Assembly: GCA_029215795.1 (NCBI GenBank)
Contig: JARDYH010000001.1
Span: 295,250,654 to 295,314,653, forward strand
Direction: 5' to 3'
Length of the DNA stretch: 64,000 nucleotides
From: Anniella stebbinsi
Lineage: Eukaryota > Chordata > Lepidosauria > Squamata > Anniellidae
Within the stretch, counting starts at the first letter, position 1; every line of letters starts with the position of its first letter. Below the pieces are notes generated by a model. That model ran no database searches, was not told the origin of the DNA, and saw only the letters and a list, made by a program, of their open reading frames with translations. Positions 22,824 through 34,050 of this stretch are shown here, piece by piece. Both the position numbers and the translations under genes were made by a program.

Positions 22824-23740
22824 CTTGTTGATACAACATTTATCAATTAGTTTCACTCCCCAATTTCATATATCTATATCTATATGTCTATCTATATCTA
22901 TTTTACAAGGGATTCCTGCTGATACACTGAGAAGGCTCTTCCTGAATGCAGCAACTTTTGTCTCATTATGTTATTTCATTTTACATCCAGAAGTATACAG
23001 CGTGTTTGATCACAGGTTTTGCTACAGTCTATGATAGTTAAAGAAAAACCCTTATTGTCAACATAACATTAAAGCTTTTCTTAAAAAACAACAACAACCA
23101 AACAAATCAAACCCAAGTAAGGTTATTTGCTAATGCCCTTCTTTATATGGCACTGCTTCAATTTTTGGAGCACATAAGATTATGCCTTTAGAAATACATC
23201 TGCTTCTGTTTTACTCCTCGTTTTGTTCTAGGCTTCATTGCCCTCCTCTGCTTTTGTAAATCATATTTTTTGACAATAAATTATGAGGAAATTAGCCAAT
23301 CTAAATTGTGTTGTCATGTGGACACTGGCCATTTTTAGTAAAAACATATGGACTTTTACTGCAGTCCAGTGAAAACGAAAAGTACAGAAATGCTGTTTAA
23401 ACTGTAGCTTTCTCAAGGTATGTTGTGTCTTAAGGCACTTCTGCATGTTTCAACCCAGTTGAGCCATAATGACTCCCCCAAAATAACCCTGTAGGGTGGT
23501 TTGTAGTTTTGTGGAGGTGCTGCAATTTCTTTTCTAATCAGAGATGCCTACTAGCCCCACCACAGAATTACAGTTTGCAGCAGGGTTCCTTGCTTGGGGC
23601 CCATGACAGGTTTCAAACTTGACATTGTAGTGCAGGTTTGACTTTAATCTGCCTTTCTATGCTACTTAATCCATGCCAAACTCCTCATTGCCATAATAAC
23701 AACAACATGTTGATGAAGCTGATAATATAAATGAAGATAC
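22824..23740. other. Single-copy DNA
   Basis: Contains a short (TATCTA)n run at about 22866-22902. 23220-23440 is repeat-free. No gene is recognised. Confidence 0.45.
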
Positions 23741-23969
23741 TGGCTGAATTCGGACAACACAATAAGCAACTAGGTGGGGGGGAAACAATTGTCAGTTATA
23801 TTGACTATCGTGTCGTCCAAATGCTGCCATAGTCAACTCAGCGCTGATCCTAATCCACACCACAGTTGATTATTTATTACCATGTTGTGTGGGGAGTACC
23901 CCCTAGATGAACAACTGCAAAGTTGATTATTACCCCGCCATTGACTATCGTGTTGTCCGAATTTAGCCA
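23741..23969. mobile_element. Foldback MITE with TGGCTGAATTCGGACAACAC termini
   Basis: The left end TGGCTGAATTCGGACAACAC is the near-complement of the right end GTGTTGTCCGAATTTAGCCA. Internal ATTGACTATCGTGT occurs twice in the same orientation. Flanking trinucleotides TAC and TAG do not settle the superfamily. Related in style to the elements at 43313 and 63405. Confidence 0.75.
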
Positions 23970-24360
23970 TAGAGTAACAGCTCAAACCTCAGCCTTGTGC
24001 ACATCATAGCTCCTGATTCTCTTAGCTTCCCCATGGAAACAGACGGAAAAATGCCATGTATGTACTGGACCCCTGATCCTGTAAAATATGAGTCTTCCTA
24101 AACATATTGATTTGAAATTAAAAGTAAGGCCTGTTCCTTTCAGTGGAACTTCCTGTCAATTCTCTGTGCTCAGAACTGTATCCTTGTGGCCTGATCCTCA
24201 GAGCCCTTGAACAAGCAATGCTGTATACTGGATCAGTTGTGTAAATGCTTTCATTGATGATTTCTGCAACATTTGACAATACTATGCTGGCAGCCAGAAT
24301 GGCTTGTGATGCTAGCCCAGCAATGGATGTTGGAACTGCTCAATCAGCAAGGATTCACTC
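23970..24360. other. Single-copy DNA
   Basis: Nothing recognised. Confidence 0.4.
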
Positions 24361-24577
24361 AATGGAGACTGGTGGCTCTGATTTCGGTGGGGCTGTGAAT
24401 CCATTCTGGGTTTTAGTCGGAACTAGCCAGAACTCTAAAGGAGCTACCCAAGGTGCTTAACCTAGTTTGGGGATCAGATTCAGCATCTTGAATATCTCCT
24501 TTAGAGCTCTGGCTGGTTCTGACTGAAACCCAGAATGGATTCACAGCCCCACCAAAACAGAGCCACCAGCCTCCATT
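24361..24577. repeat. Foldback element, about 80-bp arms
   Basis: AATGGAGACTGGTGGCTCTG (24361 on) is answered by CAGAGCCACCAGCCTCCATT (ending 24577). The arms continue through GGGGCTGTGAATCCATTC and AGAACTCTAAAGGAG. The spacer is about 55 bp. Confidence 0.85.
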
Positions 24578-24663
24578 GGATTCACTTCTCGAAGTATAAC
24601 CCATGTCTTTTTACATGGGTATTCCTGGAAGGACATTACAGATGCATAAGAGGTAGGTTAAGC

Positions 24664-25015
24664 ATAGGGATGCATGAATTTGTCAATTTTGGTTTCTCCC
24701 AGTTTCTAATTTTTCCAATCTTAAATTTAGTTTTTCTCAAACTATTTTTTTAAAAGTTTTTTTAAATGTTAGTCTGAAAATTCATAAACATTTCTGTGCA
24801 AATTTCTTGAAATCCATGTAATTTTGTATGCAAATTTTCTCCTGATGCAGACATTTTTGACAAGCAATTTTCTTAATACAATGAAATTTTGAATGCCATT
24901 TCCCCTAATATACTCACTTTTTAGAGAAGTCCATTGCAAAATTTGGAGAATGGTGAATTTTGAAAGATAACTGAGTTTTAGTTCGCTTCATGATTCGAAA
25001 GGATGACATTAGCTA
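24664..25015. mobile_element. T-rich hAT-like MITE fragment (TAGGGATGCATGAATT)
   Basis: Begins TAGGGATGCATGAATTTGTC, followed by runs of the type AATTTTG and TGCAAATTT. Similar texture occurs at 28281, 32167 and 41575. The right end near ATGATTCGAAAGG is not a clean terminus. Confidence 0.45.
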
Positions 25016-26261
25016 GGTTTGTATTAAAATGCATTAATTAATTTCTCCCATTCGTAGTTAAACAGTTGCAAATTGGTGCCCAGAATGTTTTGGAGGGTGT
25101 GCGTATGTTTGCCTTGGCAGGAGGCACAGCCAGTTGGCTTCGTCTTGCTTGGCAGACATAAATCTCCACTGTAGCTGTGAACATGCACCAATATTTCCAT
25201 TGCTGCAGTTATGAGGATCTAGAAGACTGGGTATGGGGGTGGGGGGGCGCACCAAAATATTAGAAACCTATAAGAATATTTAATAAAAAGGAGATGCTGA
25301 AAACTGTTTGAGCCATATTATAGTTTAATAACTAAAGTCTTCCAAATGTAGCTGGATTTGACAAATGTAGCTAAGAAACCCCCCTCTAACTACCTAAATT
25401 ACAATAATTGCATAGGAGAATGCTGTTGCATCAATGCTGAAAAACTGTATCATCTGTAACTGGATATGCAAAAGTATTAGCTGTACCCAATGAACCATAA
25501 AGACCGGACAGAGAGTTTGTGTGGAGTTTTTAAAAAGTCCTCCCCCCCAAATGCTTTTAATTATGATAGATACTAGTGTAATTGGCACCTGTCACATCAA
25601 AAATAGGGAGAAATTCAATGTCAACCTCCTCCTCCCTACTGAGTGTACAATTAAGGTACATGGTTAGGGGTTATTTAAACCCCATACACATGGAAATATG
25701 TTTGGATTGCTCCATTAGAACATAACAGCACCTGGTAGGGGTCTGATCCACCAAGAACATCCAAAACAAGCCAGACTGGCATGAGATGGTGCTTTTTTGG
25801 ATACAGGAGAAACATCTGCAACCATGGGCAGCACTTGCAGCTTACTACTAGCCTCCTATTTTATTCATAGAAATGAAATATTGCTAACCCAGTTTCAGTT
25901 CTCAGAATGCTAACTGGGTCCATAAACCTGCAGTGGGCATATGACACACAAATGGTTTGGGAGACGATAAGGAAGGGAGTCAAGCTATATAAGTCAATTA
26001 TTTATGGCTGAAAGCAAATGTGACCATGAATGAACATCAAGGGGGAAGAAAGCAACATGGAGTGGGTGGAGAATCTCCCTGTTTCCAATGTTAGTTGGAA
26101 TAATATAGGTTTGTTTCCAATGTTAGTTCAACTTAAAGCAGTCACATTAAAATAAATGAGGTTTAGTTAGACTCAAATTGGATATAACCCATAAGAAACC
26201 CCACCAAGCTCTAATGTAACCTGACGATAACTTCTATTCTTGGGGGATACTTTGGCTAGAT
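25016..26261. other. Mostly single-copy DNA
   Basis: 25713-25760 resembles a minus-strand CR1-like 3' tip (AGAACATAACAGC; GGGGTCTGATCCACC). 26095-26187 is a family D-like fragment (ATGTTAGTTCAACTTAAAGC; TTTAGTTAGACTCAA). Confidence 0.4.
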
Positions 26262-26395
26262 CAGTCTTTCACAATCTGGAGCCCTCCAGATGGTTTTGGA
26301 CTATGTCCCATCACCCCTGAGCATTGGCCATGCTGGCTAGGGCTAATGGGAGTTATAGTACACAACATCTGGATGCACCAGTTTGGGAAAGCCTG
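26262..26395. mobile_element. Short foldback MITE, family B
   Basis: A 134-bp element. The left end CAGTCTTTCACAATCTGGAG is the near-complement of the right end CAGTTTGGGAAAGCCTG. Core TATGTCCCATCACCCCTGAG and TAATGGGAGTTATAGTACAC. Flanking 8-mers GGCTAGAT and AGTTAGAT match at 6 of 8, as expected for an aged hAT-type duplication. Confidence 0.7.
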
Positions 26396-26564
26396 AGTTA
26401 GATAGTCCATACCAGTCTTATCCTGGGCACATCTTTGATGGGGACAATTGACCAAACTGGTATGGATATATTAGCTTATTAGACACATCACAATGATATA
26501 TGTTGGCTCTAAAGTGTCTCTTATTCTGTACTTCCATCCCATGATGGTGATGGTGTACATAGGA

Positions 26565-26760
26565 ATGAAAATAGAGAGCTGCCTTACACTGAGTTGAACC
26601 ATACTGTATGTCCACTAAGCTCAATATGATCTAGACTGACTAGTAGTGGCACTCCAGGATTCCAGAAAGGAGTCTTTTTCAGGCCTACCAGTTGATATTA
26701 GGGATTGAACTTAGAGCCTTCTGCGTTAAAAACATGTGCTTTACCACTAAGCTACATCTT
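26565..26760 (-). mobile_element. tRNA-derived SINE (tRNA-Ala-like head)
   Basis: On the minus strand the head carries an A box TAGCTTAGTGG (26744-26754) and a B box AGTTCAATCCC (26701-26711) with tRNA-like spacing, followed by a body ending in ATAGAGAGCTGCC-type complement near 26570. The A box and its surroundings resemble tRNA-Ala. Mutations in both boxes and no cloverleaf 3' half rule out a functional tRNA. Confidence 0.7.
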
Positions 26761-26971
26761 TTCTTCTAAGGTTTGCTAAACCTTGTCTGTTTATTGTTAT
26801 ATCTTGATAGGTCCTCCTCTTAAGAGTCTCTTGTCCCCTTTAGGATGATGGGGCTGAAATAGACGTATTTGGATGATAGAAACAGCTAGATGGGGAAGGT
26901 AGATGGCTCATTGAAATCTGAGGGACAGAGTATCCTTACCGTCATCATATATATTTCTTTTAGCCCTTTTA

Positions 26972-27302
26972 GAGCGTCATCAGATGAGTATGTATTGCAC
27001 GCTTGCTACTGCCCACTTATGGATGTTTGTGCATCCTTTCGACAACGATGTCCGCCTCCCATGCACCTCCTGCTCCTTCTGCTCATTTTTCCATTACAAA
27101 ATAGACCGCTTTTAATCCGTCTTTTAAAAAAAATGGAATGTGCTGCGAAGCGGCACAATAAAAATGCCCCTGTATGGCCCACGTGGTTGCTGCTGCTTCG
27201 TCTTTCTCTTCCTATGCAAAGAGATCATTGCTATTGCGGGATGACAGTAGGAGGCCATAGCGATGGCAGAAAACGTGAAAACCCACCCATCTGATGACGC
27301 TC
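26972..27302. mobile_element. PIF/Harbinger-type MITE
   Basis: Perfect inverted termini GAGCGTCATCAGATG and CATCTGATGACGCTC flanked by TTA (26969-26971 and 27303-27305). TTA/TAA trinucleotide duplication is the mark of PIF/Harbinger transposition. 331 bp, no transposase. Interior holds several CpGs (CTTTCGACAACGATGTCCGC). Confidence 0.88.
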
Positions 27303-27305
27303 TTA

Positions 27306-28280
27306 ATCAAATTTCCCTATCTGCAGACTGTGTTCATAGCTTCTAATACAGCTGAAAAAGCCATAAATCTGTTGACATGTTTTATACAGCAATCATCCCA
27401 CACGAAGCCATACCATTTCACTTTTAATGGAGCATTTCTCTTTTTTTCAATAATAGGTAGTAGGTGGATCAGGCTTCAAGGATCACATTAATCTTGACCT
27501 GTTCAAGGCAAGTATAAATGTCCAATAATTCATTATAAGTTATGCTCTTTCCAAAGACACCAAATGATCTTTCTCGATAAATCTAATCTGTGCTCTGACA
27601 AGATATTTGCATAACCAAGGATACAATATCCCATCCTGGACAGGTCTCTGGCACACTCAGCAGGCCCATCTTTCCGCATGGCTTGCCTGCCCTCTATGCT
27701 CTCGGCCTGTTTTCCAGTTTCTACATGGCACCACATGGGAAGCATGGAGCAACATGGAGATGCCCTAAGTGATGGACACATAAAAGATATGGAATAAGTC
27801 TCTAATCTAGGACAAGATATAGCAAACAAAATCGAATGGTTTATGACTAACAGTGTAATCCTTTGCATGTCAGGTGTATGACCACCTGAGTTTAATGAGG
27901 ATTACTCCCAGGTAAGTTTGTATAGAAATGCAGCCTATGTCCCTTTGAAGACAATGAAAAAAGTTAGTCATGATTCACTGAAGTTTCATTGCTTTCAGTA
28001 GGACTTAATCATGACTAACTTTAGCTGGTTCGAGGCTAGAGTGGTCACTTATTTCTAAGCATGCAGTAAGCTACCACCCTCATTAGGCTACAGGGTGTTT
28101 TAAAATGGAATGGTAAGGTCTGCTTCACGTATGTAATGCTTGTTATGCTGACACAGGTGCACAGGGGCAGATCTATACGATAAACTGGATCCCTCTGAGT
28201 GGTTTGGCCAGACCAGAACGTGTCCCATTCACAAAGGTGAGGGCATTTTGTAGGCAAAGCTCACACTTTCCCGAACCTAC
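27306..28280. other. Single-copy DNA with family D copies
   Basis: A D element lies at 27848-27937 and a D-like palindrome at 27964-28022 (AGTTAGTCATGATTCACTGA answered by AATCATGACTAACT). Other parts are unassigned. Confidence 0.45.
27848..27937. mobile_element. Short foldback MITE, family D
   Basis: Starts with AGTGTAATCCTTTGCATGTC and ends with AGTTTGTATAGAAATGCAGCC; the core is ACTCCCAGGT. 8-bp duplications are not visible. Confidence 0.5.
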
Positions 28281-28482
28281 GATTCCAGCTTGAAAAATGT
28301 GCACTGTGAAAAAACGTCACATTTTCACAGTTTAGTCAATGGGAGGGGGAAGTATACATTTGTGTGTGCACTTAATTTTTTTTTACCCAAATATGCACTT
28401 TCCCTGTTCAAACAAAAGAAGAAGATTGGGTGGAACTCAGAAGACCTCAGTGAGCTTGAATTTAACTGATTCTCCCATCCCT
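28281..28482. mobile_element. hAT-like T-rich MITE fragment
   Basis: The right end GATTCTCCCATCCCTGG is complementary to a CAGGGATGGGAGAATC-type terminus. Internal GTGCACTTAATTTTTTTT and TGTGCACTGTGAAAAAAC resemble the copy at 32167. Confidence 0.45.
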
Positions 28483-29951
28483 GGCATCTCCTAGAAAGTA
28501 ACCGTTGTAATACTTACAATTTGGAATGTTTTAGCCATGTTATGTGACGACATTGTTACAAAACCTACTTTCCGATGGTGCAAATGTTAATGTTGAACAG
28601 AGAAGGAAATGAAAACAGAAAAGGAAAAAAAATGTACAACAGATTTATGATTGATGATAGAGAGAGAGAGAGAAGTTTTAAAAGTGTTTACAAACAGTAA
28701 GTACTTGCCAATATTAGGGGTGGAGAGACGAATGCCATAAAAAAGAAGAGCCATAGACTGGACAGGGTGAAAAGGTTGCCCATAACCAGACTTTTTGTTC
28801 CTGGGACAACTGGGACCATTACTGAACAACAGACAAAAGTGAATAAATTGTGCGCATCTTGCTTTGTTGCTGCTCTCCAGTTTAAGGATACCCTTGTCCT
28901 CCTTCTGCCCTATCTAGATTTGACAAGTTTGCTTTCAGCAGATATGACAGGCACTGGTGGGGGTCACTGGCCCAATTCCACATTTCCACACTTGGCTTGC
29001 TCCGAGCCCACTGGCCTGAACTAATATCTCCAAAGGAGGTCGTACCACTGAACATTATGAGTTTTTACACATTAAACATGCATTGGTGGTTCCCCTCTGC
29101 TTATCTGACAGCTGTAGAAAAAAATAAAGAACATCCAGTTTGAACTTTTTTTTTTTTAAAGCAAAAAAGCGGGGGCTTAATTTATGTTCCTTACTTTTGT
29201 TCCCTGGTTTCTTTTTCATTTGCCAATTGAGAAAGCTCAGGGGAGATAATAACATGGAGGAGTTGCTACTTTATGCTTCCACGTGCCTCCCTGCACCCGT
29301 GTCTCAGTGGCTGAACCAAATCGACAAGTGAGGGGCAGAGTTTTCAGATGGAAATTTGATTAAACAATACAATCATCTGTCTCACAATCTGTTTTTTTTT
29401 TTGTATCTATAAAGATAGTATTTTTCTTCCAAAGGAAATGTTTCTTTCAGAGGGCTTTGTATGACAAGGCAGACCTCATGAATGCAGATGGGAAGGGATG
29501 GGCATTTTTTTCTTGTTATTTTTGTCTAGCAACGAGAAAATGCTTTAATAAAATCAGAAAACACAGATGTTGCTTTGAGCATATTTGATGTCTTTTTGAA
29601 ATAGCTGGGAACAATTACTTTTTTTGAGATTAACAATGGGAGCTCATGACAGACGAATTTAGCAGCTTGTGAGACAGCCAAAACTTTAAACTTCCCTGTT
29701 CTCCACCTTTCCAGTTTGTTGTGTTTGTTTCAGGTTTTCTTTTGGTGGTGAAAGGCAGTTTTGAAGGAAGCTGCACTTTTGGAAAATCTTTTAGCTCCCT
29801 TTGTCTCTCTATCTCACAATATCTTATTGGCTTTAAATAGTTTACAATGGGGAAAACACAAAAATTAAAGGGATACCAATAAAACTGAACACAGTGAGCA
29901 CAATGCAGCCCATGTGTAGCACTTTTAGCTTCCACAGAGTTCCACAGGAGA
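28483..29951. other. Repeat-poor DNA
   Basis: Long stretch with only a short (AG)n at 28658-28673 and T-runs. 29340-29660 is the best candidate here for conserved noncoding sequence. No exon is recognised. Confidence 0.4.
29340..29660. other. Candidate conserved noncoding element
   Basis: AT-rich, free of repeat termini, with motifs such as GATTAAACAATACAATCATC and ATAAAGATAGTATTT that would suit homeodomain or SOX-type sites. Inference only. Confidence 0.22.
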
Positions 29952-30015
29952 GTGGCAGCACAATCCTACACAAGTCTACTCAGAAGTAAGACCCACTAAT
30001 TTTAACGGGGCTGAC
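29952..30015. mobile_element. Family D MITE fragment
   Basis: GGCAGCACAATCCTACACAA, TCTACTCAGAAGTAAGACCC, ACGGGGCTGACT. Right half missing. Confidence 0.5.
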
Positions 30016-30284
30016 TATCAGCTAAGTGTGCGTATGATGGCTGCCTTAACCAGAGAACAATGTACGAAAACTGGACTCACGGGTGAAAGAGTAAATTCCA
30101 TTAGTATGAAACAGTGCACCTGTAGGAGGAATACAGAAGATTTTGCAAATGGTTAAGAAGCAATTTCAACTCCTCAGAGAATTTACATTCATACAATTCT
30201 CGCATGAGCATTCCGGTTTCCCAGAGTCCTTTGCTTTTCCCAAAAATGGTTGGGAAATGCCTTAACATCTCTTAGGGTCATTTT
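30016..30284. other. Single-copy DNA
   Basis: Nothing recognised. Confidence 0.4.
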
Positions 30285-31026
30285 GAGCTCCATCACACCA
30301 GCAATTTATTGCACACTCGCCATGCCCGGTAGGTGTTATTGCAGTGCAGGACTCACATGACACTGTCCCTGTCCTGTCCTGATCTTGCCTCTTCCCCTAC
30401 ATTTTCCATCTTACTTTGGAGTGGGGAAAGTCTGTCCCCCCCCCCCCCCCCCAATCCATGCACAATAAAGCCACTCCGCCCTCTCGGGTATTGCTGTCCT
30501 TGTGCTATATTGGACCATCCCATTTTTTGTAGGGGGCATGTGTGTTGAAGGGCAGTCTCACTGACAAAAGAGGAGGGCAGGGCAGTTCTCTGCTCAACTG
30601 CTCAACTGTGAAGAGCGAGGGACAGAGTGTGCCCGAACACCGCACGGAGAAGGAGAGTGAGGCTGCTGCTGCCAATACCTGGGACCCGGTCCCATTCAAC
30701 TCTATAGTTCTTAGGCATGTCTAGGTTTCCTGACCAGAACAATGTCGGCTCCCCCTTGCCATGCCAAACTCCTCCAAAAACTAATTGTAATATTTTCTCT
30801 TCACTTATTTTGTTTAATATGATCTTAGGAGAAAACATAGTGTGTTGTTTTACTATAATTGCGCAGTTTTGGGCTTCTGTAGTGGGGGGTGGGGCAGGAG
30901 ATTTTGCTGGTATAGTAGTGAAACAGGTGCAACACACAGCTGTAAAAGTGCCCAGTGCTCGACTCATTAAGGAAACGGAGAAACCACGGATGCAAACCGA
31001 GGGAAAAAGTAGGTGTGATGGAGCCC
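30285..31026. mobile_element. MITE with GAGCTCCATCACACC termini
   Basis: The left end GAGCTCCATCACACC is nearly complementary to the right end GGTGTGATGGAGCCC. Flanks are TTT on the left and TTT on the right, close to but not matching the TTA expected for Harbinger. The ends resemble those of 26972-27302. 742 bp, with a C-run at 30438-30453 and no transposase recognised. Confidence 0.6.
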
Positions 31027-31097
31027 TTTATCAGTGTTGAAAAAAGAAACCGTGTGTCCTGCTTGTACTCCTGCATTAAACATCATGATGTTTCAAG

Positions 31098-31129
<32 letters not shown>

Positions 31130-31300
31130 AAATGTGTGTGTACGCAAATGTGTGTGTATGCAAATGTGTGGTAAATATGTATCATTACAATAGCCTTGGG
31201 CTAAAGTTGCTTCTGGGAGCATGTTTGTTGTGTGTCCAAAGACATATGTTGTCTATTTTATGTTGTGGTGTTCTTTTTTTGTGAACAGATGGTAACAATT
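31027..31300. other. Single-copy DNA with (GT)n
   Basis: (GT)n at 31097-31126 passes into an imperfect CAAATGTGTGTGTA repeat to about 31168. Confidence 0.6.
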
Positions 31301-31540
31301 ATGGGCCAGTATTAAAGGTTAGCATTGTTGGGCACCTGCCAAGGCCTACACCCCCATGGGAGCCCCACTGTCACCCTTCCTGGAGCCTCCAGCTCCTCCC
31401 TGTCACTGCCTGCTCAGTTTCTCTCTCTGAACATGCAAGAGCAGACAAGAGTGAGAAGATGAAGCAGCATCTCACACTTGCCTCATGCTCTCCTTTTGGA
31501 TGGTTGTCAGGATTCAACATAGGCAGAGAGAGCAAGTGTA
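31301..31540 (+). repeat. Unclassified repeat, copy 1 of an inverted pair
   Basis: ATGGGCCAGTATTAAAGGTT, GGGCACCTGCCAAGGCC, GGAGCCTCCAGCTCC, ACTTGCCTCATGCTCTCC match the reverse complement of 33136-33333 at many sites. About 1.6 kb separates the copies. The family is not recognised. Confidence 0.7.
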
Positions 31541-32166
31541 TGGGCAGTTGTAACCTTGGTGAGGAGGTGGGACCACTCAGAGAGGGCTTAATTGAGGACA
31601 TCTTTCCCAAGCCATCCTCCCATCCTTCACTGAGGGCATCTTGCCCCAAGCCATCCATCTTGCCCTGGAGTTTGTACTGTAACAAATGAGGGACAAATTT
31701 CAGAACTCCCTCCCTCCCTCCCTCCCTCCCTCCCTCCCTCCCTCCCTCCCTTCCAAGCATCTTCTGGCCATTCCACATAGTCCATTTTAGCTCAATAACT
31801 GTGTCCAGTTTGTTGCAGCCAGTCCAAAGTATTCCCTTGAGTTTACATTTCTTTTGCAGAGATATTGCCTTTTCCCACTGCTGGCAGCGCTACCCTCCAG
31901 GCAGCCATTTGTTCACGAGAACACAAACTGCAGGTTGTACCCCATGTTCATGTGGCACAACTCCCCCCCTCCCCAATTTGTATTTTTTGGTGCAACTCTT
32001 AGTTTGATTTATTATTGTTATTAAATGTTTTACAGACTGAATGCTTATATGAGGGTTCCACAGGTCTAAACCAGAACTTTGACATAACATGTGTGTTTCA
32101 GGAACGTATTCGCTGTACTGCCAAAGGAGCTACAGTTCTGTGCAGATGGAGCAGGAATGGGAGAAA
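31541..32166. other. Single-copy DNA with (CCCT)n
   Basis: (CCCT)n at 31706-31752. No gene is recognised. Confidence 0.5.
31706..31752. repeat. (CCCT)n microsatellite
   Basis: About 11 uninterrupted tetranucleotides. Confidence 0.97.
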
Positions 32167-32537
32167 TAGGGATGCTCAAATTCATGAAGTTTCTCTGAGC
32201 TCATAGAAAAAAAAACCCTGTCCTTTTTTTGCAGCCTGTTTTTCTTTTTGTTCAAATGGGAAAGTGCACTTTTTAAAATGGAAAAGTGAGTATTTTTGTG
32301 CACATCTTTCAAATGTGTGCACTCTGCCCCCATTGACCAAAGCATGGAAATATGTATTGGGTGGGGGGAATGTACATTTTTAGTGTGCAGTTTTCAAATT
32401 ATGCATTTTTCAAATGCAATCACAATGCATTCAGGCATTTGTGAACTCCCTCCCCCCCCCCCAAATAGGCTCCCATTTATGTTTGGGATTGCACATGGGG
32501 CAAGTTTGAATGATCTGTGAATTGAACTGAATCTCTA
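32167..32537. mobile_element. hAT-like MITE with TAGGGATGCTCAAATTC terminus
   Basis: The left end TAGGGATGCTCAAATTCATG is the near-complement of the right end GAATTGAACTGAATCTCTA. The interior is T-rich with GTGCAC-type motifs. Flanking 8-mers do not match. Confidence 0.6.
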
Positions 32538-33135
32538 ATTGGCAGCCAGCCATCGCTTCTCTTGAGTGATCCTGAGGCTGCTGTCCAGATAGAGGTGTGC
32601 AAACCAAGTAAGCCCACTAGTCTGTCACAGGAAGACTGATTGTTGGTGTCTCAGCAGTTTGGCAGGTGATCATGGGAGCCAACGATGATTTATCTGGCAG
32701 TTTAAACCTTCAGCACCTGAGCATGTGGGTTGGCCTGAGCAACTTGTCCTTGCCCTGAGATTAGCTGCGTTACCCTGCTTCCCCTGCTATGGTCCTGATC
32801 CTGCCCCAGACCACATGCCAGACCAGGTGATGCGTTTTTTCTGTAACAGCCCCAGCATAGGAATGCTCATCCTATGTGGCAAACGCCAGTGGCCACTAGG
32901 AATCTGCATGTGTTTTGGAACAAATTAAAAAATGGAACCAAGTGGAGCCCATTTGGTTGAGTTTTAATTGTTCTGAATAGAATACATTGCAACAACCGGG
33001 TACTAATGGAGCTCCTATCTGTACTCATTTGTACTATTTGGGAAGGCTAGATGTTTCTGGAGACAGCAGCAGCAGAGCTGGATGGCTGTTCCTGGTGGCC
33101 ACCATTTTGTACCATCTGAAATGTCCTGGGTGTTG
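32538..33135. other. Single-copy DNA
   Basis: Nothing recognised. Confidence 0.4.
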
Positions 33136-33333
33136 TCCTCTCCTTCTGTGCTGAATCTCCACAACCATCCAGAGGGAGAGCATGAGGCAAGTGGAAGGTG
33201 CTGCTTCATCTTCTCAGGCAGTGACAGGGAGGAGGTAGAGCAAAAGGCTCCAGGAGGGGTGGCAGTGGGGCCCTTGCAGGGCTGTGGGCCTTGGCACGTG
33301 CCCAAGAATGACAACCCTTAATATTGGCCCTTA
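33136..33333 (-). repeat. Unclassified repeat, copy 2 of an inverted pair
   Basis: Reverse-complement relative of 31301-31540: GGAGAGCATGAGGCAAGTGG, CTCCAGGAGGGGTGGCAGTG, GGGCCTTGGCACGTGCCC and AACCCTTAATATTGGCCC. No termini were identified. Confidence 0.7.
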
Positions 33334-33639
33334 TGTGTTCTGGCACATTTCAGAGGATAAAATGGCAGCTGCCATTGATTGCCCTCACTGTCTCTTTCCC
33401 TGTACAATCATTCCAAACACACAAAACATGTCATGAAAAAAAGGATGTGAATGAGTGACAACTGAACAAATGGATAATAACATGAACAAGTCTTTTAATA
33501 ATAATCCTTAAAACGAGACTGAAGCAACAAAAAAACAAAACAAAAACAAAATTCTGGCGCAACTCTTGTAGCAAACCTTAGCACCAATTTTAATAGTGCA
33601 CCATTGTGTTGTGAATATTCTTTTACTTTTTACTTTTCC
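33334..33639. other. Single-copy DNA
   Basis: Nothing recognised apart from an A-rich run near 33525-33550. Confidence 0.4.
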
Positions 33640-33790
33640 TTCTTCCTTTAATTTATACCCCGCTTCTGCCAAAAAATGGTGCTCAAGATGGCTAACAATA
33701 AAATACAGATTAAAAACAAACCCTTAATTAAGAGCAATATAACAATGAATAAATTAAAAGCACAATGAAAAACACGAGGTTAAAAGAAGC
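33640..33790 (-). mobile_element. LINE 3' tail (L2/CR1-like)
   Basis: The minus strand reads TTATTGTTAGCCATCTTGAG, then a CATTTTTTGGCAGAAGCGGG-type stretch, then TATAAATTAAAGG. This is the usual L2-type 3' untranslated end. No coding part is recognised. Confidence 0.6.
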
Positions 33791-33924
33791 AAAGAGCACC
33801 AATTGAAAACCTTTTCAACCACGGGCCAGTTTATATGCCTGCCTGAATAAAAATTTCTTTGCCTGCTGGCAGAATGGGAACAGAGAGGGGGCCAGGCTTG
33901 TCCCCTTGGAAGACTGAGCACTTT

Positions 33925-34050
33925 CTCTCCAGATGTGTCAGACTACAATGCCCATCATGCAGCCTGCAGGCCGATGGACATGCTGACTGGGGGATGATGG
34001 GAGTTGTAGTCCAACACACCTCTAGCACATCAGGTTGGGGAAGCCTGCTA
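33925..34050. mobile_element. Short foldback MITE, family B
   Basis: GACTACAATGCCCATCATGC, ACATGCTGACTGGGGGATGA, GGGAGTTGTAGTCCAACAC and the right end CATCAGGTTGGGGAAGCCTG. The left end is decayed. Confidence 0.65.

Noticed and set aside
26565..26760. A functional tRNA-Ala gene
   Set aside because: Only A and B boxes survive, both mutated, with a SINE body in place of the rest of the cloverleaf.
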